Below are positions 10,866 to 21,289 of a stretch of 64,000 nucleotides of DNA, piece by piece (the first letter of the stretch is position 1; every line of letters starts with the position of its first letter). Location: the NCBI GenBank assembly GCA_921293015.1, contig OV121081.1:29887158-29951157 (forward strand). Reading direction: 5' to 3'. The notes beneath the pieces are model-generated. The model did not search any database. It saw only the letters and a list, made by a program, of their open reading frames with translations, and was not told the origin of the DNA. The translations under genes and the position numbers were made by a program. This DNA comes from Phorcus lineatus. Taxonomy: Eukaryota; Mollusca; Gastropoda; Trochida; Trochidae.

Positions 10866-12455
10866 ATGGCTAGCCCTTTGCCGTGCAAACAAACAAATGA
10901 CGGTGGGCAAAAACACGTGGGCGAAAAGGTTGATATGAATTCGAACCAAATCGCATCTCAATCCGAGGAACAAAAACAAAGTTCCGATTCGGAGGTTAAT
11001 GTAGATGATTTGGAATCAGATGATGAACCTGATAGGCGATCTTTTTTGACCGACAGAAGGGTCAATCATAACGCTGCTTCTACATCGGGGTCAACCAGTA
11101 CACCTTCGCACAGTCGCTTTGACCCGACTATGTTAACCAATGCGAACAAATGCACTTTCAATGATGAAATGTACAAGTATATTGAAAGGCAATTTAATAT
11201 CTTCATTGAAGATAAAGTCATTCAGGACAGTATTCTAGATGATTGTCCAATACCTGAAGGTACGACTTTTCAAATCAAAGAAATGGATGGTATCATTCAC
11301 AGTCTTTTGGAACAAAGGGGAATTAGTATGGAAAAAGGTCCAGATAAAGGACTTCAGTCAATCCAGTCCCGACTCATGCGAGTTATGGGCCCCCTAGGTT
11401 CCCTTTACAATTTACTTGAACATAGTAGGGTAAATGGTGCAGACATTGATTTTGATTTGGTCTCTCAACTTGTTGAGAAGGCTATCTGTTGCACTGGTCA
11501 GGTGAATGTTGCAATCAATTATAACAGAAGACTGGCCATTCTGAGCAAACTTACCAAAGATGTTAAAAAGAGTAAGTCCATTCTCAGAAAGAATGCAGCT
11601 GCCATTGAGCAGTCAGATGACCAATTATTTGGAAATGGCTTTCGCAAAACTCTTAAAGAGATGGGAAAAAATCATCGTGAGGCTAAAGATGTGGTTGATG
11701 CTTTGCAACCTCCGCGTAAAAAGCCAAAATTTGTCCTCAAACCAAAGTTTACGACTCAAACTCAAGCCCAACCTCAGAAAACACAGTTTTTGGGAGGCAA
11801 CTTCAAGACCCAGACACCGCCCTTTCGTGGCGGGCTCTCGGGAGGAAAGTTCAGCGCCGGGGGCCACAATTCCAACCCAAAAGGCAACTTTGGACAGAAC
11901 AAGTTTGTCAAAAGGTATGTATCAGATGAGCTTTGTTCAGGATCTTGTAGAATCAAATTTGTCAGGAGAAATCCTGCAGCCAGTAATAGCCCTGAATTTA
12001 CTACCAATTCAGCCAGTTGCCCCTCAAGCAGGGAGAATTCAGTTTTTTCTAGAAAACTGGGAAAAAATCACCCAGGATCCAGTTGTTCTGGAGATAGTGA
12101 GAGGGGAAAAGTTAGATTGGATATCACATCCACAACAAGATGCACCCCCTTTACAGCCCTCTTTCTCTATGACAGAAATAAACTCAATAAACCAGGAAAT
12201 TCTGGAGTTACTAGACAAAGGGGCGATTTCTCAAGTAAACGAATCCAGACCCCAATTCCTGAGCCACATCTTCCTCGTCCCAAAGAAGGATGGAGGAAAC
12301 AGACCGGTGATAAACCTCAAGAGGTTGAATTTCCATTTGAAGTATCATCACTTCAAGATGGAGGGTCTGTATATGATCAGGGATCTATTGACAAAAGGGG
12401 ACTTCATGTGCAAAATAGATCTCAAAGACGCTTATTTTGCAGTCCCAATGAATAA
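10866..12455 (+). CDS. DIRS Gag-like protein
   Basis: A 529-codon frame starting MASPLPCKQ. It has an acidic, Ser-rich N-terminus (SDSEVNVDDLESDDEPD), a helical middle and a basic Gly/Gln/Lys-rich tail (PPRKKPKF, then FRGGLSGGKFSAGG), as in the first frame of DIRS elements. It should package the element RNA. The last ~500 bases overlap the RT frame, shifted by one, and probably carry no Gag function beyond about 11,920. No catalytic motif is expected. The start lies 130 bp inside the left terminal repeat. Gag and recombinase share one reading phase, with only a single TAA (12,453-12,455) between them. Confidence 0.7.
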   Translation: MASPLPCKQTNDGGQKHVGEKVDMNSNQIASQSEEQKQSSDSEVNVDDLESDDEPDRRSFLTDRRVNHNAASTSGSTSTPSHSRFDPTMLTNANKCTFNDEMYKYIERQFNIFIEDKVIQDSILDDCPIPEGTTFQIKEMDGIIHSLLEQRGISMEKGPDKGLQSIQSRLMRVMGPLGSLYNLLEHSRVNGADIDFDLVSQLVEKAICCTGQVNVAINYNRRLAILSKLTKDVKKSKSILRKNAAAIEQSDDQLFGNGFRKTLKEMGKNHREAKDVVDALQPPRKKPKFVLKPKFTTQTQAQPQKTQFLGGNFKTQTPPFRGGLSGGKFSAGGHNSNPKGNFGQNKFVKRYVSDELCSGSCRIKFVRRNPAASNSPEFTTNSASCPSSRENSVFSRKLGKNHPGSSCSGDSERGKVRLDITSTTRCTPFTALFLYDRNKLNKPGNSGVTRQRGDFSSKRIQTPIPEPHLPRPKEGWRKQTGDKPQEVEFPFEVSSLQDGGSVYDQGSIDKRGLHVQNRSQRRLFCSPNE

Positions 12456-14058
12456 TCAATTTCACAAGTATCTGAGATTTCGGTGGGAAGGGAAGACATT
12501 TCAGTTCAAATGTCTCCCTTTCGGGCTTGCCACAGCACCACGGACGTTTACGAAATTGTTGAAACCAGTGGTGGGATTCCTACGCCGGATAGGTATGAGA
12601 TTGATTATCTACCTACACGACATTTGGTTGGTGAGCTAAACTCAGGAGGGCCTAAAAAATTGCAGGGTCTCCTTACTCTACCTCCTTCAGCGTCCGGGAT
12701 TCACAATCAATTGGAAAAAATCCCACCTTGTCCCAACCCAGAGAATAGAATTTCTTGGGTTTGTGATAGACTCAAGAGAAATGATGTTCTACCTCCCTAT
12801 GACAAAGATAGATCAGATCAAACAACAATGCAGGGAGGTAATGAAATATCAGCAGGTGTCTGTTCGATGCCTCTCCCAATTGATAGGCAAACTTCTGTCC
12901 TCTGTGCAGGCGATTCTGCCAGGATCAATTCAATGCAGATTCTTGCAAATGAATCAGATTCGAGGCTTACTTCAAGGCAAATCATACGAAAGTTTGGTAT
13001 CTCTGGATCAGAATGCTCGAGCCGAGGTCTCATGGCGGTTGAACCAAATAGAGACCAGCAATGGGCGGGCAATAATATCGCCCATCCCAGACATGACGAT
13101 AGACTCGGATGCCTCCAACTCCGGTTGGGGTGCTGTTTGCCAGGGTCAAGTGACTCAGGGCGTGTGGAGTGCGACAGAGTCAACATACCATATCAATGTA
13201 AAGGAGCTTCTTGCAGCTCAGTTTGCCCTCAAATCATTTGCCAAAGAGAGAAAGTCAATATGTGTGCATCTGCGGATAGACAATCAGATCGCAATAGCGC
13301 ACATAGTGAGGGGAGGGGGCACAAAATTCCATCTGCTGAACATGGTAACAAAGGAGATTTGGGATTGGTGTCAGAGCAGACAAATCACTTTGACAGCAGA
13401 ACACCTTCCAGGTGTGCTGAACACAATAGCAGATTGGCAGTCGAGGAATTACATAGACTCGAGCGACTGGAAATTGAATCTTTCAATATTCAAACAAATA
13501 GCCAAGATTTACGGACCTCTGTCGATAGATCTGTTTGCATCTCGACTGAACACACAGCTGACCTGGTATGTCAGTTGGAAACCGGATCCAGAGGCAGTAG
13601 CCTCCGATGCTTTCCTGATGAAGTGGACAGCCAATCAGGGGGTTCTCTATGCATTCACACCATTCATATTGGTGGGGAGATGCCTTGCGAAATTGAAAAA
13701 AGAGGGAGGAGAGATGGTGTTGGTAGCTCCTCTGTGGCAGGCACAAACTTGGTACCCCCTTCTGTTGGAGATGGCGAGTGCTCCTCCAATCCGGTTACCA
13801 ATAACTCCGAATCTACTGACATCCCATCAAGGGGAGAGACACCCTATGATAGAGCAAAAATCACTCTCCCTGGCCGCTTGGAGAATATCCGGAAACCCTC
13901 AAAAACAAGCGAGCTTTCGAAACGAGCTGCAGACCTTCATGAGAAGGCATGGAGACCAGGAACTCAGGCAGCTTACAAAAGCGCCTGGGGACAGTGGGTT
14001 CGCTGGTGTGATACACAGCAGGCTGATCCCATTCAAGCACCTATTCCCACTGTCATAG
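11560..14058 (+). pseudogene. DIRS reverse transcriptase / RNase H / methyltransferase-like polyprotein, broken
   Basis: In one phase I see, in order, RT boxes (LVPKKDGGNRPVINLK, KIDLKDAYFAVP, CLPFGLATAP), the RT active-site box as YLHD where the family has YxDD, the RNase H acidic residues (IDSDASNSGWG, NVKELLAAQ, RIDNQIA, then AEHLPGVLNTIADW), and the DIRS methyltransferase-like domain (SIDLFASRLN, SWKPDPEAVASDAF). Two lesions disable it. A TAA at 12,637-12,639 lies nine codons after the active-site box, and the first aspartate of that box is His. Otherwise the frame is open, so decay is recent. The N-terminal part overlaps Gag and the C-terminal part overlaps the recombinase frame. The true start is uncertain; domains begin near 11,920. 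Confidence 0.85.
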
Positions 14059-14870
14059 AGTACCTAACATACCACTATGATAAAGGTTTAAGGTACCCAA
14101 CCATTAATTCTCACAGGTCAGCTATATCCAAAAACCATGAATTGGTTGGGGGCATTAAGATTGGACAAACACCACTGGTATGTGAACACATGCGAGCCAT
14201 ATTTAATGAAAGACCCCCTGTTCCCAAGTATCATTGTACTTGGGATGTAGATCAGGTGCTTAACACCATGAAAGATTGGGGAGAAAATGAAAACCTGTCC
14301 GACAAAGCGCTAACCCAAAAGTTAGCAATGTTGCTTGCACTGAGCTCTGCAGGTAGATCCTCAGAAATACAGCAACTAGACGTCAGGTTTATGTCTAAAA
14401 GAGTTGACAAAATCACTTTTGAGTTGACAAAGAGAACCAAAACATGTAAACCTGGTAAGTATAGAAAAGATATGGAATTCTCCAGATTCCCTGACGATCA
14501 AACCTTGTGTGTTGTTCAGTGCATAGAGACTTATCTCAAAAGAACGAGATTATGGCGAGAAATGTCTGACGGAGTTTCTCGGCATAATTTACTCATTAGC
14601 TTTGTGAAACCACATGCACAAGTGAAACCTTGCTCTGTGGCAAGATGGTTGAGAGAGGTTCTGACAGAGTCAGGTGTGGATACTGATTTCACACCTCATT
14701 CTACAAAAGCAGCCTCAACCTCGAAAGCCTTGAGGCAAGGGGTGTCTGTTCAAGACATACTGAAACAAGCAAATTGGTCAAACCAATCTACTTTTGGTAA
14801 ATTTTATTATAGACCAATCAAAGGCAGTTCATTCCAATTAGCAGTTTTATCAAGGAAAGCTTTAAACTAA
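12483..14870 (+). CDS. DIRS tyrosine recombinase
   Basis: The catalytic domain occupies roughly 13,900-14,870 of a longer open frame. Visible motifs are an N-terminal SAM-like region (AWRPGTQAAYKSAWGQWVRW), the first active-site Arg in SAGRSSEI (AGA at 14,355), an HxxR-equivalent box reading HSTK (His at 14,697, Lys at 14,706) and the Tyr nucleophile in FGKFYY (14,805-14,810). It should integrate circular cDNA without target duplication. The Lys in place of the second Arg could be a natural variant or a lesion. The frame is open far upstream of the domain, through 1.3 kb that also encodes RT and RNase H in another phase. That upstream part is probably not recombinase; the true start is likely near 13,750. 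Confidence 0.8.
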   Translation: MGREDISVQMSPFRACHSTTDVYEIVETSGGIPTPDRYEIDYLPTRHLVGELNSGGPKKLQGLLTLPPSASGIHNQLEKIPPCPNPENRISWVCDRLKRNDVLPPYDKDRSDQTTMQGGNEISAGVCSMPLPIDRQTSVLCAGDSARINSMQILANESDSRLTSRQIIRKFGISGSECSSRGLMAVEPNRDQQWAGNNIAHPRHDDRLGCLQLRLGCCLPGSSDSGRVECDRVNIPYQCKGASCSSVCPQIICQREKVNMCASADRQSDRNSAHSEGRGHKIPSAEHGNKGDLGLVSEQTNHFDSRTPSRCAEHNSRLAVEELHRLERLEIESFNIQTNSQDLRTSVDRSVCISTEHTADLVCQLETGSRGSSLRCFPDEVDSQSGGSLCIHTIHIGGEMPCEIEKRGRRDGVGSSSVAGTNLVPPSVGDGECSSNPVTNNSESTDIPSRGETPYDRAKITLPGRLENIRKPSKTSELSKRAADLHEKAWRPGTQAAYKSAWGQWVRWCDTQQADPIQAPIPTVIEYLTYHYDKGLRYPTINSHRSAISKNHELVGGIKIGQTPLVCEHMRAIFNERPPVPKYHCTWDVDQVLNTMKDWGENENLSDKALTQKLAMLLALSSAGRSSEIQQLDVRFMSKRVDKITFELTKRTKTCKPGKYRKDMEFSRFPDDQTLCVVQCIETYLKRTRLWREMSDGVSRHNLLISFVKPHAQVKPCSVARWLREVLTESGVDTDFTPHSTKAASTSKALRQGVSVQDILKQANWSNQSTFGKFYYRPIKGSSFQLAVLSRKALN

Positions 14871-14902
14871 CACTGGAATATGTTGCCGGAGGTTATGAAA
14901 TG

Positions 14903-14986
14903 AAATTGTGGCTTTCATCAGCACACGGAGTGTGTGCAATGAAAGCTTGATTTTATGATTAACCGAAGGCAAGATATGAAAGTGTT
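14903..14986 (+). repeat. DIRS internal complementary region
   Basis: Eighty-four bases, starting AAATTGTGGCTTTC, are the reverse complement of 15,403-15,486 with one mismatch. In DIRS elements this region templates completion of the ends during replication. Confidence 0.75.
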
Positions 14987-14992
14987 CCCACC

Positions 14993-14994
<2 letters not shown>

Positions 14995-15026
<32 letters not shown>
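14995..15026. repeat. Poly(C) tract, 32 bases
   Basis: Uninterrupted C run between the internal complementary region and the right terminal repeat. Its length is likely unstable or affected by sequencing error. Confidence 0.9.
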
Positions 15027-15331
15027 TTAAGCAATTCATAATATACCTAATAGATTGTATATACATTAATTGCCTTCGGTAATCTCAATTCAGAATACTA
15101 ATGATGTGTTCTGTTATTTCCAGATAAGGCCAAAGGAATATGTGACTGCTGATGTGACTGCTGACTCTTGGGTTAGAGGAAGATTGAAGCTTCCTGTTGC
15201 TCTGAAGCTTTTTCGGGTTCTGTTGATTTGAAGCCTTTTTCGCGTTCTGTCGATTTGTATTCCTCAGGGAATAAATTTAGTTTAGATATTTAGTAGATAT
15301 TTTGTTTTTTCTCTCTCGCTGCTCTCCCTCT

Positions 15332-15487
15332 GGCCATGAGCTCGAACGGGAAAGTGGCGAGAATCTCGCGAGACTTTGAAACCAGTTGGAATCAAGGGAG
15401 ATAACACTTTCATATCTTGCCTTCGGTTAATCATAAAATCAAGCTTTCATTGCACACACTCCGTGTGCTGATGAAAGCCGCAATTTT
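15332..15487 (+). repeat. DIRS right inverted terminal repeat with extension
   Basis: 15,332-15,385 mirrors the left repeat, including TCTCGCGAGA at 15,364. The outward extension 15,403-15,486 mirrors the internal complementary region. A longer right repeat with such an extension is typical of DIRS-1-like elements. Confidence 0.8.
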
Positions 15488-18335
15488 ACCAATCAAGTTC
15501 ATAGGGATCAGATGCATTTTCAAGTGCGTGAAATGTACATAGTTGTTGTATCATTTTGTTCAGAATATTCTATTCTAGCTTTCTGTCACGTTATGAAAGC
15601 AAATATTTCTTCGTTAGAAAGTTGTGGAGATAATATGACTTTGTCAGTAAATCAAAAGATCAAAATATTGTTGTTTGATAAACATACATAAAATAATCAC
15701 CATATTTCACTTACGATTTTAAGGATCTCACATTCTTGCAAATAAAAAAACCTCATATGAATGAATTCTTTATCGATTTTTCTTCCGAGATATCACAATA
15801 ATTCCACAATGTCATCAAAATTACTGCCACAATAAGCAATGGTTTATAAAAAATACATTGAACGGTTACCTCCATATGCTGTCAACACGTTATTTCCGTG
15901 ACGGCAGTGTCGTAAACAACTTTCTGTATTTTGAACAGTTCGTTGAGGAAAATAACGGATCTTATAAATTAATACAATTTCATAAACTGAAACGAAAGAC
16001 AGTGAAGTTTCCACCAATAAATCAAAAACAAATTATTTTGTCGTAATATTACCTTTACAGCAGTGTTTCATTCATTGCCCTTGACCCGATTAATTTGCAT
16101 AATGTCAACAAACGATCGCGTAACAGGATTCCTGAATACAATCTCAGTGAGTAATTTTATCAAATTGATTTAATTTTTATACACTATGAAACTAGAAGAC
16201 ATTTTCTACCAGATAATCTAGAAATTAAATGATAACTGTGTTCAAATTTCATGCATGAACCGTGGTGGACATGACGTGACACTCTTATCGATCGATATTT
16301 TTAGGCGAGTTTGCATTGCGGCGAATTTGACTCTTGCCTCGCTCACTAAAATCGTGAATTACAAATTAATGAATCGCGTAAACAATAAATACTTGTATGA
16401 ATACACCTGTAGAGATCTTCATGTACACGATTTTAAGTTTCGAGTTTCCTTTTTCACTGAAAATTATTCGTTTTCAAACAAAATCGCGGGTGTCATTTTC
16501 AATGGAGATTGCAAATGGAGGGCACGCAATGACACTTTGAAAAGGTGACCATCTCAAAAACATTGTTTGTATCATATGAATAGACGCTTTATTTCATCCA
16601 TAAAATTAAAAAGAATCATAGAGAATTACACTTCTAACATCAAATAAGATTTTGTGTGCCCAATACCACGTAATTATTGCGAAAATAACAAACAAAATAA
16701 GGTCTAATGATCGGCGCAGACATCACGTGACTTTGTTGACAGTTTCCCCGATGCGGTGTAAGCTCATGTTGGAATGTATTTTACGACTATTTCAGACCGA
16801 ATTAACGAAAATCCTACCACGCTCAGTTGCAAAAATGTATGCTTACTATAGTTTTAAATGGATTTTTTACAAGGTGAAAGTGATTTCTAGATATCTTGAC
16901 TTGATAAACTCCGTGATCGGCGTGCCTACTTGTGCGTTATAACGAGGTCATCAAGTCTTTTTGATTCGACTTGTTTACTATTACAATGAAAGATAGACGT
17001 TAAAAAATAAGAAATAAGTGATGCTAAATACTCATGTTTGGAACATAGAAATGTGAATAGATTTCCTAAAATTGGGTGTAAATTTCTTAACGATTGATAC
17101 GTTATTTGGTAAATTATCAACACGAAATTAAATTGCATCGTTCAGTGAGAAATGTTCATTGTTGCGAATTACGTAGATTTTTTATCATTTCAATGAACAT
17201 CGCTTATAACAAGTGCTTGCCTTCTGGAACGAAATCCCAGTCATGCACCTTAAAGTTTTTCTGGTGCAAAATTTAATTCTGAACAAAATGGTGTAAACAA
17301 ATTTCTTTTAAAATGGTTATTGACGAAATAATCTGACTTAGAAAATGTAGTGCAAAGTCTTAACCTGTGAATTTTTTCATTTCATTCATCGACAAGTGGA
17401 TATAAAAGCTACGTGAGAAAACTATTAGAATAGGCCTAATTAAAAAGAAATAATGACAATATTTAGTAAGGAAAATATATCATTCATAGAAATATTTTGA
17501 TTTTTGATGAAAAAATAATATAATAAAGTAGAGAACAACTTTACATGAGGTATGCCCATGTGACGTAATTGTTAGAATTTTACGCTAACATCGTATCTTG
17601 TGGTTAGTATTCAGGGATCGTCACAGTCATGATTTCAATAACTATTGTTACTTTAGTGCCAGTAGGCGAAGGTTTTCTTCGATTTCGACAACATATTGGT
17701 TTTTTCCGGGCGTCTGATTGACGCTTTGCAAAGCCTTGGATACATTTCAACGATGCTATTTAACCCTTGGATCCCCTCTTAGATGATGCATTTAACAGAG
17801 GTTAAATAGTACTGTCATTTTAGGTTGATGTCAGTCATTTTGTGTAAGAATTGCCATATTTATTTTCTAACATGACCAAGTTATTCGGTGTTTGATTTGC
17901 GGTGCATCTAGTTTCGATTACTGACAATAGGTTACGAGTTAACCCCTGGACACATCATGATATTCTCATCCCTTTGATTAGATGCATTTTTGTTTCAAGG
18001 GTAAAATTAAATGATGTAGTAATGTAAGCTTAGCTTCATCTTGAATAGTGAATATCCCGGTCCGGGTGTAAATTTCCGGGCTACGAGTTGTCACAAGTCA
18101 CCAAAGAAAAAAGCATGATTAGATCTTATAATAAAATTGACTACAAGGTAAGTTTCAATGAAAATTATCTACATATCTATAAGTATTTTAACATTATCTT
18201 AAATGCATTTAGTAGCGTGCGAATTTAGTTTCATTTAATTCCTTACAGATTTAATGACACTTAGTCGTTAAAAAACTAATGTGACCAATATAGGCAGCAT
18301 CATAAACGGAAAATTACAAAAACAAAACGTAAACA
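15488..18335. other. Noncoding AT-rich stretch inside the 9.2-kb inserted block
   Basis: Only short, motif-free open frames are present (for example 16,255-16,548 and 16,652-16,942). Two related-looking snippets, GACATGACGTGACAC (16,269) and GACATCACGTGACTT (16,711), hint at an old internal duplication. No gene is supportable. Confidence 0.5.
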
Positions 18336-19345
18336 TACATTCTTTAATTTCCTTGTTAACAGACAGCAATTTGTACAAGTCAATAATGCTAAATCTGCAA
18401 CTGTACTGGTGCTCCACAGGGTTGTGTTGTTTCGCCAATTTTGTTCATTTTGTACACAAATGATTGTGTCTCAAATGCTGATTCGTGTTTTACCATCAAA
18501 TTTGCTGACGACGCTGCAGTTGTAGGCCTAATTAGAGAGTCAGAACTTGCCTATAGATCCGAGCTAACAACATTTGTGGATTGGTGTAAATCTAATTTTT
18601 TATATTTGAACGTTCAAAAAACTAAAGAAATGATAATTGATTTTAGGAGAACTAAGTCAACATTACAATCTGTGTGTATTGATGGCAATGAAATAGAAAG
18701 AGTAAATGGATATAAATACTTAGGTACTATCATTGATTCTAAACTCTCTTGGAATGAGAATACTGAGAAAATATATAAGAAAGGACAACAACGTTTACAT
18801 TTCTTGTGGAAACTAAAATACTTTAAAATAGATCAAACCATCTTGATGTTGTTTTACAGAACCTTCATTCAAAGTGTCCTTACATTTAAATTTTTAAGTT
18901 GGTTTGGGAACCTGTCTGTTCAAAATAGAAACAAATTGATAAAAATCGTGAATACCGCATCTAAGATTATTGGGCTTCCTATTGAAACGATCGGCAGTTT
19001 TTATGAGCAGCAGTTATCGAAAAAAGGAAACAAAATTTTGGGTGACTCTTCCCATCCACTTTTCTTGGAATATTCGACATTACCATAATTACCTTCTGGA
19101 CGTAGGCTGCGTATGCCGACTTTTCGAACAAACAGGTTCCGCCAATCATTCATTCCCTGCAGCGTTAGAGAAATAAATTCTGTCTAATGTTGCATCACGT
19201 TTTTCATGTAAATTAAGTAAATTATCTGTCTATCTTAACTGTTTTGACATGAATTGTTTTTGAATAGTACGTTATTATTTTGTCATTCTGGAGAGTTGTA
19301 ATTATACAAAACAAATTTCCCTTTTGGGACAATAAAGATTATCTT
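18336..19345 (+). pseudogene. Non-LTR retrotransposon (CR1/Jockey-type LINE) reverse transcriptase fragment, 3' end
   Basis: RT motifs are read across frameshifts. FLVNRQQFVQVN and then TGAPQGCVVSPILFILYTND correspond to palm boxes. FADDAAVVG is the active-site FADD box, followed by FLYLNVQKTKEMIIDF and YKYLGTIID of the thumb region. One frame break lies before TGAPQGC (about 18,404) and another near 19,084. After that the usual C-terminal LPSGRRLRMPTFRTNRF continues to a stop at about 19,180. The 5' part is absent, as in a 5'-truncated insertion. The 3' end is an AATAAAGATTATC followed by a TTATC-type tandem tail. The active-site residues survive but the protein is broken. Confidence 0.85.
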
Positions 19346-19363
19346 ATCTTATCTTATCTTAAA
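19331..19363. repeat. LINE 3' tandem tail, TTATC repeats
   Basis: AATAAAGA is followed by four TTATC-type pentamers, the kind of short tandem tail used by CR1-like LINEs. Confidence 0.7.
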
Positions 19364-19593
19364 CAAAAACATCACAGTTTCTGTCATGAGATTTCCCCCA
19401 AGTAACCTCTTCCTTATTTGGAAACATTCGTCACGTGAGGTAAGAATTGACCAATCAGCGATCAGATACGTCATCGGGATTTACCCTCGATTGCCAAAGA
19501 TCGGATGGATGTTTTTGAGTAGAATAATGACGAAGTTTTAAATTAAACTTTTGCTGATAGACACGAAAATGACCTCTATTTTCGTTTAAAATG

Positions 19594-19700
19594 TCTCCTT
19601 ACGGAGATCAGCCCGCTGGCGCGTGCTTCTCTTATATATAGGGCGCCGCAGGCGCGTGAACTGCCTTCGGCAGTAAACACACGCGCCTTCGGCTATTGCT
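19594..19700. repeat. GC-rich cluster of small palindromes
   Basis: In otherwise AT-rich DNA, three self-complementary pieces lie within ~100 bp: TCTCCTTACGGAGA, GGGCGCCGCAGGCGCG and ACTGCCTTCGGCAGT, beside a TATATATA. Function is unknown; it may be the end of another mobile element. Confidence 0.4.
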
Positions 19701-19795
19701 ATTATAATATTCATCACGAGAATTTTATGGTGAGGGATTCTAAAGAATGTCACTTTACTTAAGCGATAAGCTTAAAAATTATACTTTACAGCTGT

Positions 19796-20216
19796 TGCAT
19801 TCTCCCCCCACAGAGGTAGCTCCGTCATAAATTCATATTCAAACCTCTGTTCTAATAGGAGCGTTTCTTGGTCTGGAAATGTATACAAACCTGATGGGAT
19901 GCAATCAAAGTTAGTTGTGCTATCAACGACGCCGTTTCATAAGTTAAACTTTATTCGAATGCCCAATGGGCCTTTAAATCCTTTATTTACAGAACACAGT
20001 CGCCTTCTTCAGCGACTGCATCATCGAAAAATCCTTGGTGACAACAAATAGGTTGTATATATGCAGTGTTTTCAGTGGCTGAAATATCGCAAGGTAGTTC
20101 ATAGTGCAGTATTTTCCCGCTAAGGGAACCTGCCAAAAGCCCGAGAAACGCTCTTATTAGAACAGACGTTCGTTTCGGAACTTATGACAGAGCTACCTCT
20201 ATGGGGAGAGAATGCA
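19796..20216. repeat. MITE family B, unit 2 copy
   Basis: Same position and termini as the unit 1 copy (TGCATTCTCCCCCC on the left, GGGGAGAGAATGCA on the right), with the internal CAGTCGC / GCGACTG hairpin. Confidence 0.7.
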
Positions 20217-21289
20217 TCAGTTGGTACTTCTCGATAGAGTATGGCAGACGTGACTCTAATATCTCACGAAGTGTCCCTTTAATTACAAAGTAACCCGTAA
20301 TGAGTCACAGTGGTGCTGCAGCATCTCTGGCCGATGTAATTAAACTTACATACTTGACGTTAACCTCAATTGACCCCAACTCAAATAAAAATGAAAAAAC
20401 AGGAATGTTCACCAAAAATTTTATTTCAACACAAAGTAAAATTCATTTCATACACCATATGGGGTATAAACCTCCAATGCTCATCAAAGTCAAATCCTCA
20501 CATTCCAACAAATTTGTTTTAAATTGTTTTTTTAAAATGTAAAATGAAGTGTTCCCGAGATTGATAATTTTTAGAAATTCTAAAAATGTTGAAAGAACTC
20601 TATTCAGAAAGCAAGTTTGAACAGTCTTGATTATACACCCTCAAAAGGGTTGGTATTTATACCTTACTCTTTTTTACGTAAAATATCAAAATATCAAACT
20701 AAGCTGATAATAAGAGTTTCAGAAATCAATTACAGAAGAAACATGTCACACAATAAGTTAACTGTTTAAATATTGTTTTGTCCCATTTCTGTTTGAAGAA
20801 GTTTAATTTACACATTTTTTACACCTGCATGATTTTAAACAAAAAAGTGATATGACTTTAATAACTTAAAATACTTAAACTTGAGGAAAAGTTTGCAGAT
20901 TCTGTGCAATCGATATATTTTTATATATAAAGGTTCATAAAAGAACCTGAAAGGGTTGACATCAGGAAAGTGAATAAATACTTGGAGGTATATAAAAATA
21001 TCAAAATTATTGTATATATTTGTTTCGAGTTTTCTTTCAAGAATTCTACCTAAAGCAAAAGCAGAGTTCATTTTAAACACGACAATGATCTTTATACAAA
21101 CAATTTGTTGAGCAATATCTAATTTTACCACAGGAATCGAGATATTCACAAAGAAAACAATAAATGTACAGAAAATGATTTACACAGTTCATCATAGATT
21201 TCATAAGCTAGAATGTATGCATCTAATAAAGGAATTTAAATAATTTTCAAAAATCATTCTTACGCTATTCAATATGCTACTTAAAGACC

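Larger units (their letters stand above)
10682..15487 (+). mobile_element. DIRS-type tyrosine-recombinase retrotransposon, nearly complete, inactivated
   Basis: The element has the canonical DIRS layout: a left inverted terminal repeat, a Gag-like frame, a reverse transcriptase / RNase H / methyltransferase-like frame, an overlapping tyrosine recombinase frame, an internal complementary region, and a right inverted repeat with an outward extension complementary to the internal region. No target duplication is visible, as expected for recombinase-mediated integration. The RT frame carries a nonsense codon and a substituted catalytic aspartate, so this copy cannot move on its own. A 32-C tract (14,995-15,026) sits between the recombinase frame and the right repeat. 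Confidence 0.9.

Noticed and set aside
12818..13746. Minus-strand open frames within the DIRS element
   Set aside because: They overlap the well-supported RT/RNase H and recombinase frames and show no domain.
16255..16942. Two neighbouring + strand open frames of about 96 codons
   Set aside because: No shared motif or domain, and they are not joined by convincing splice sites.
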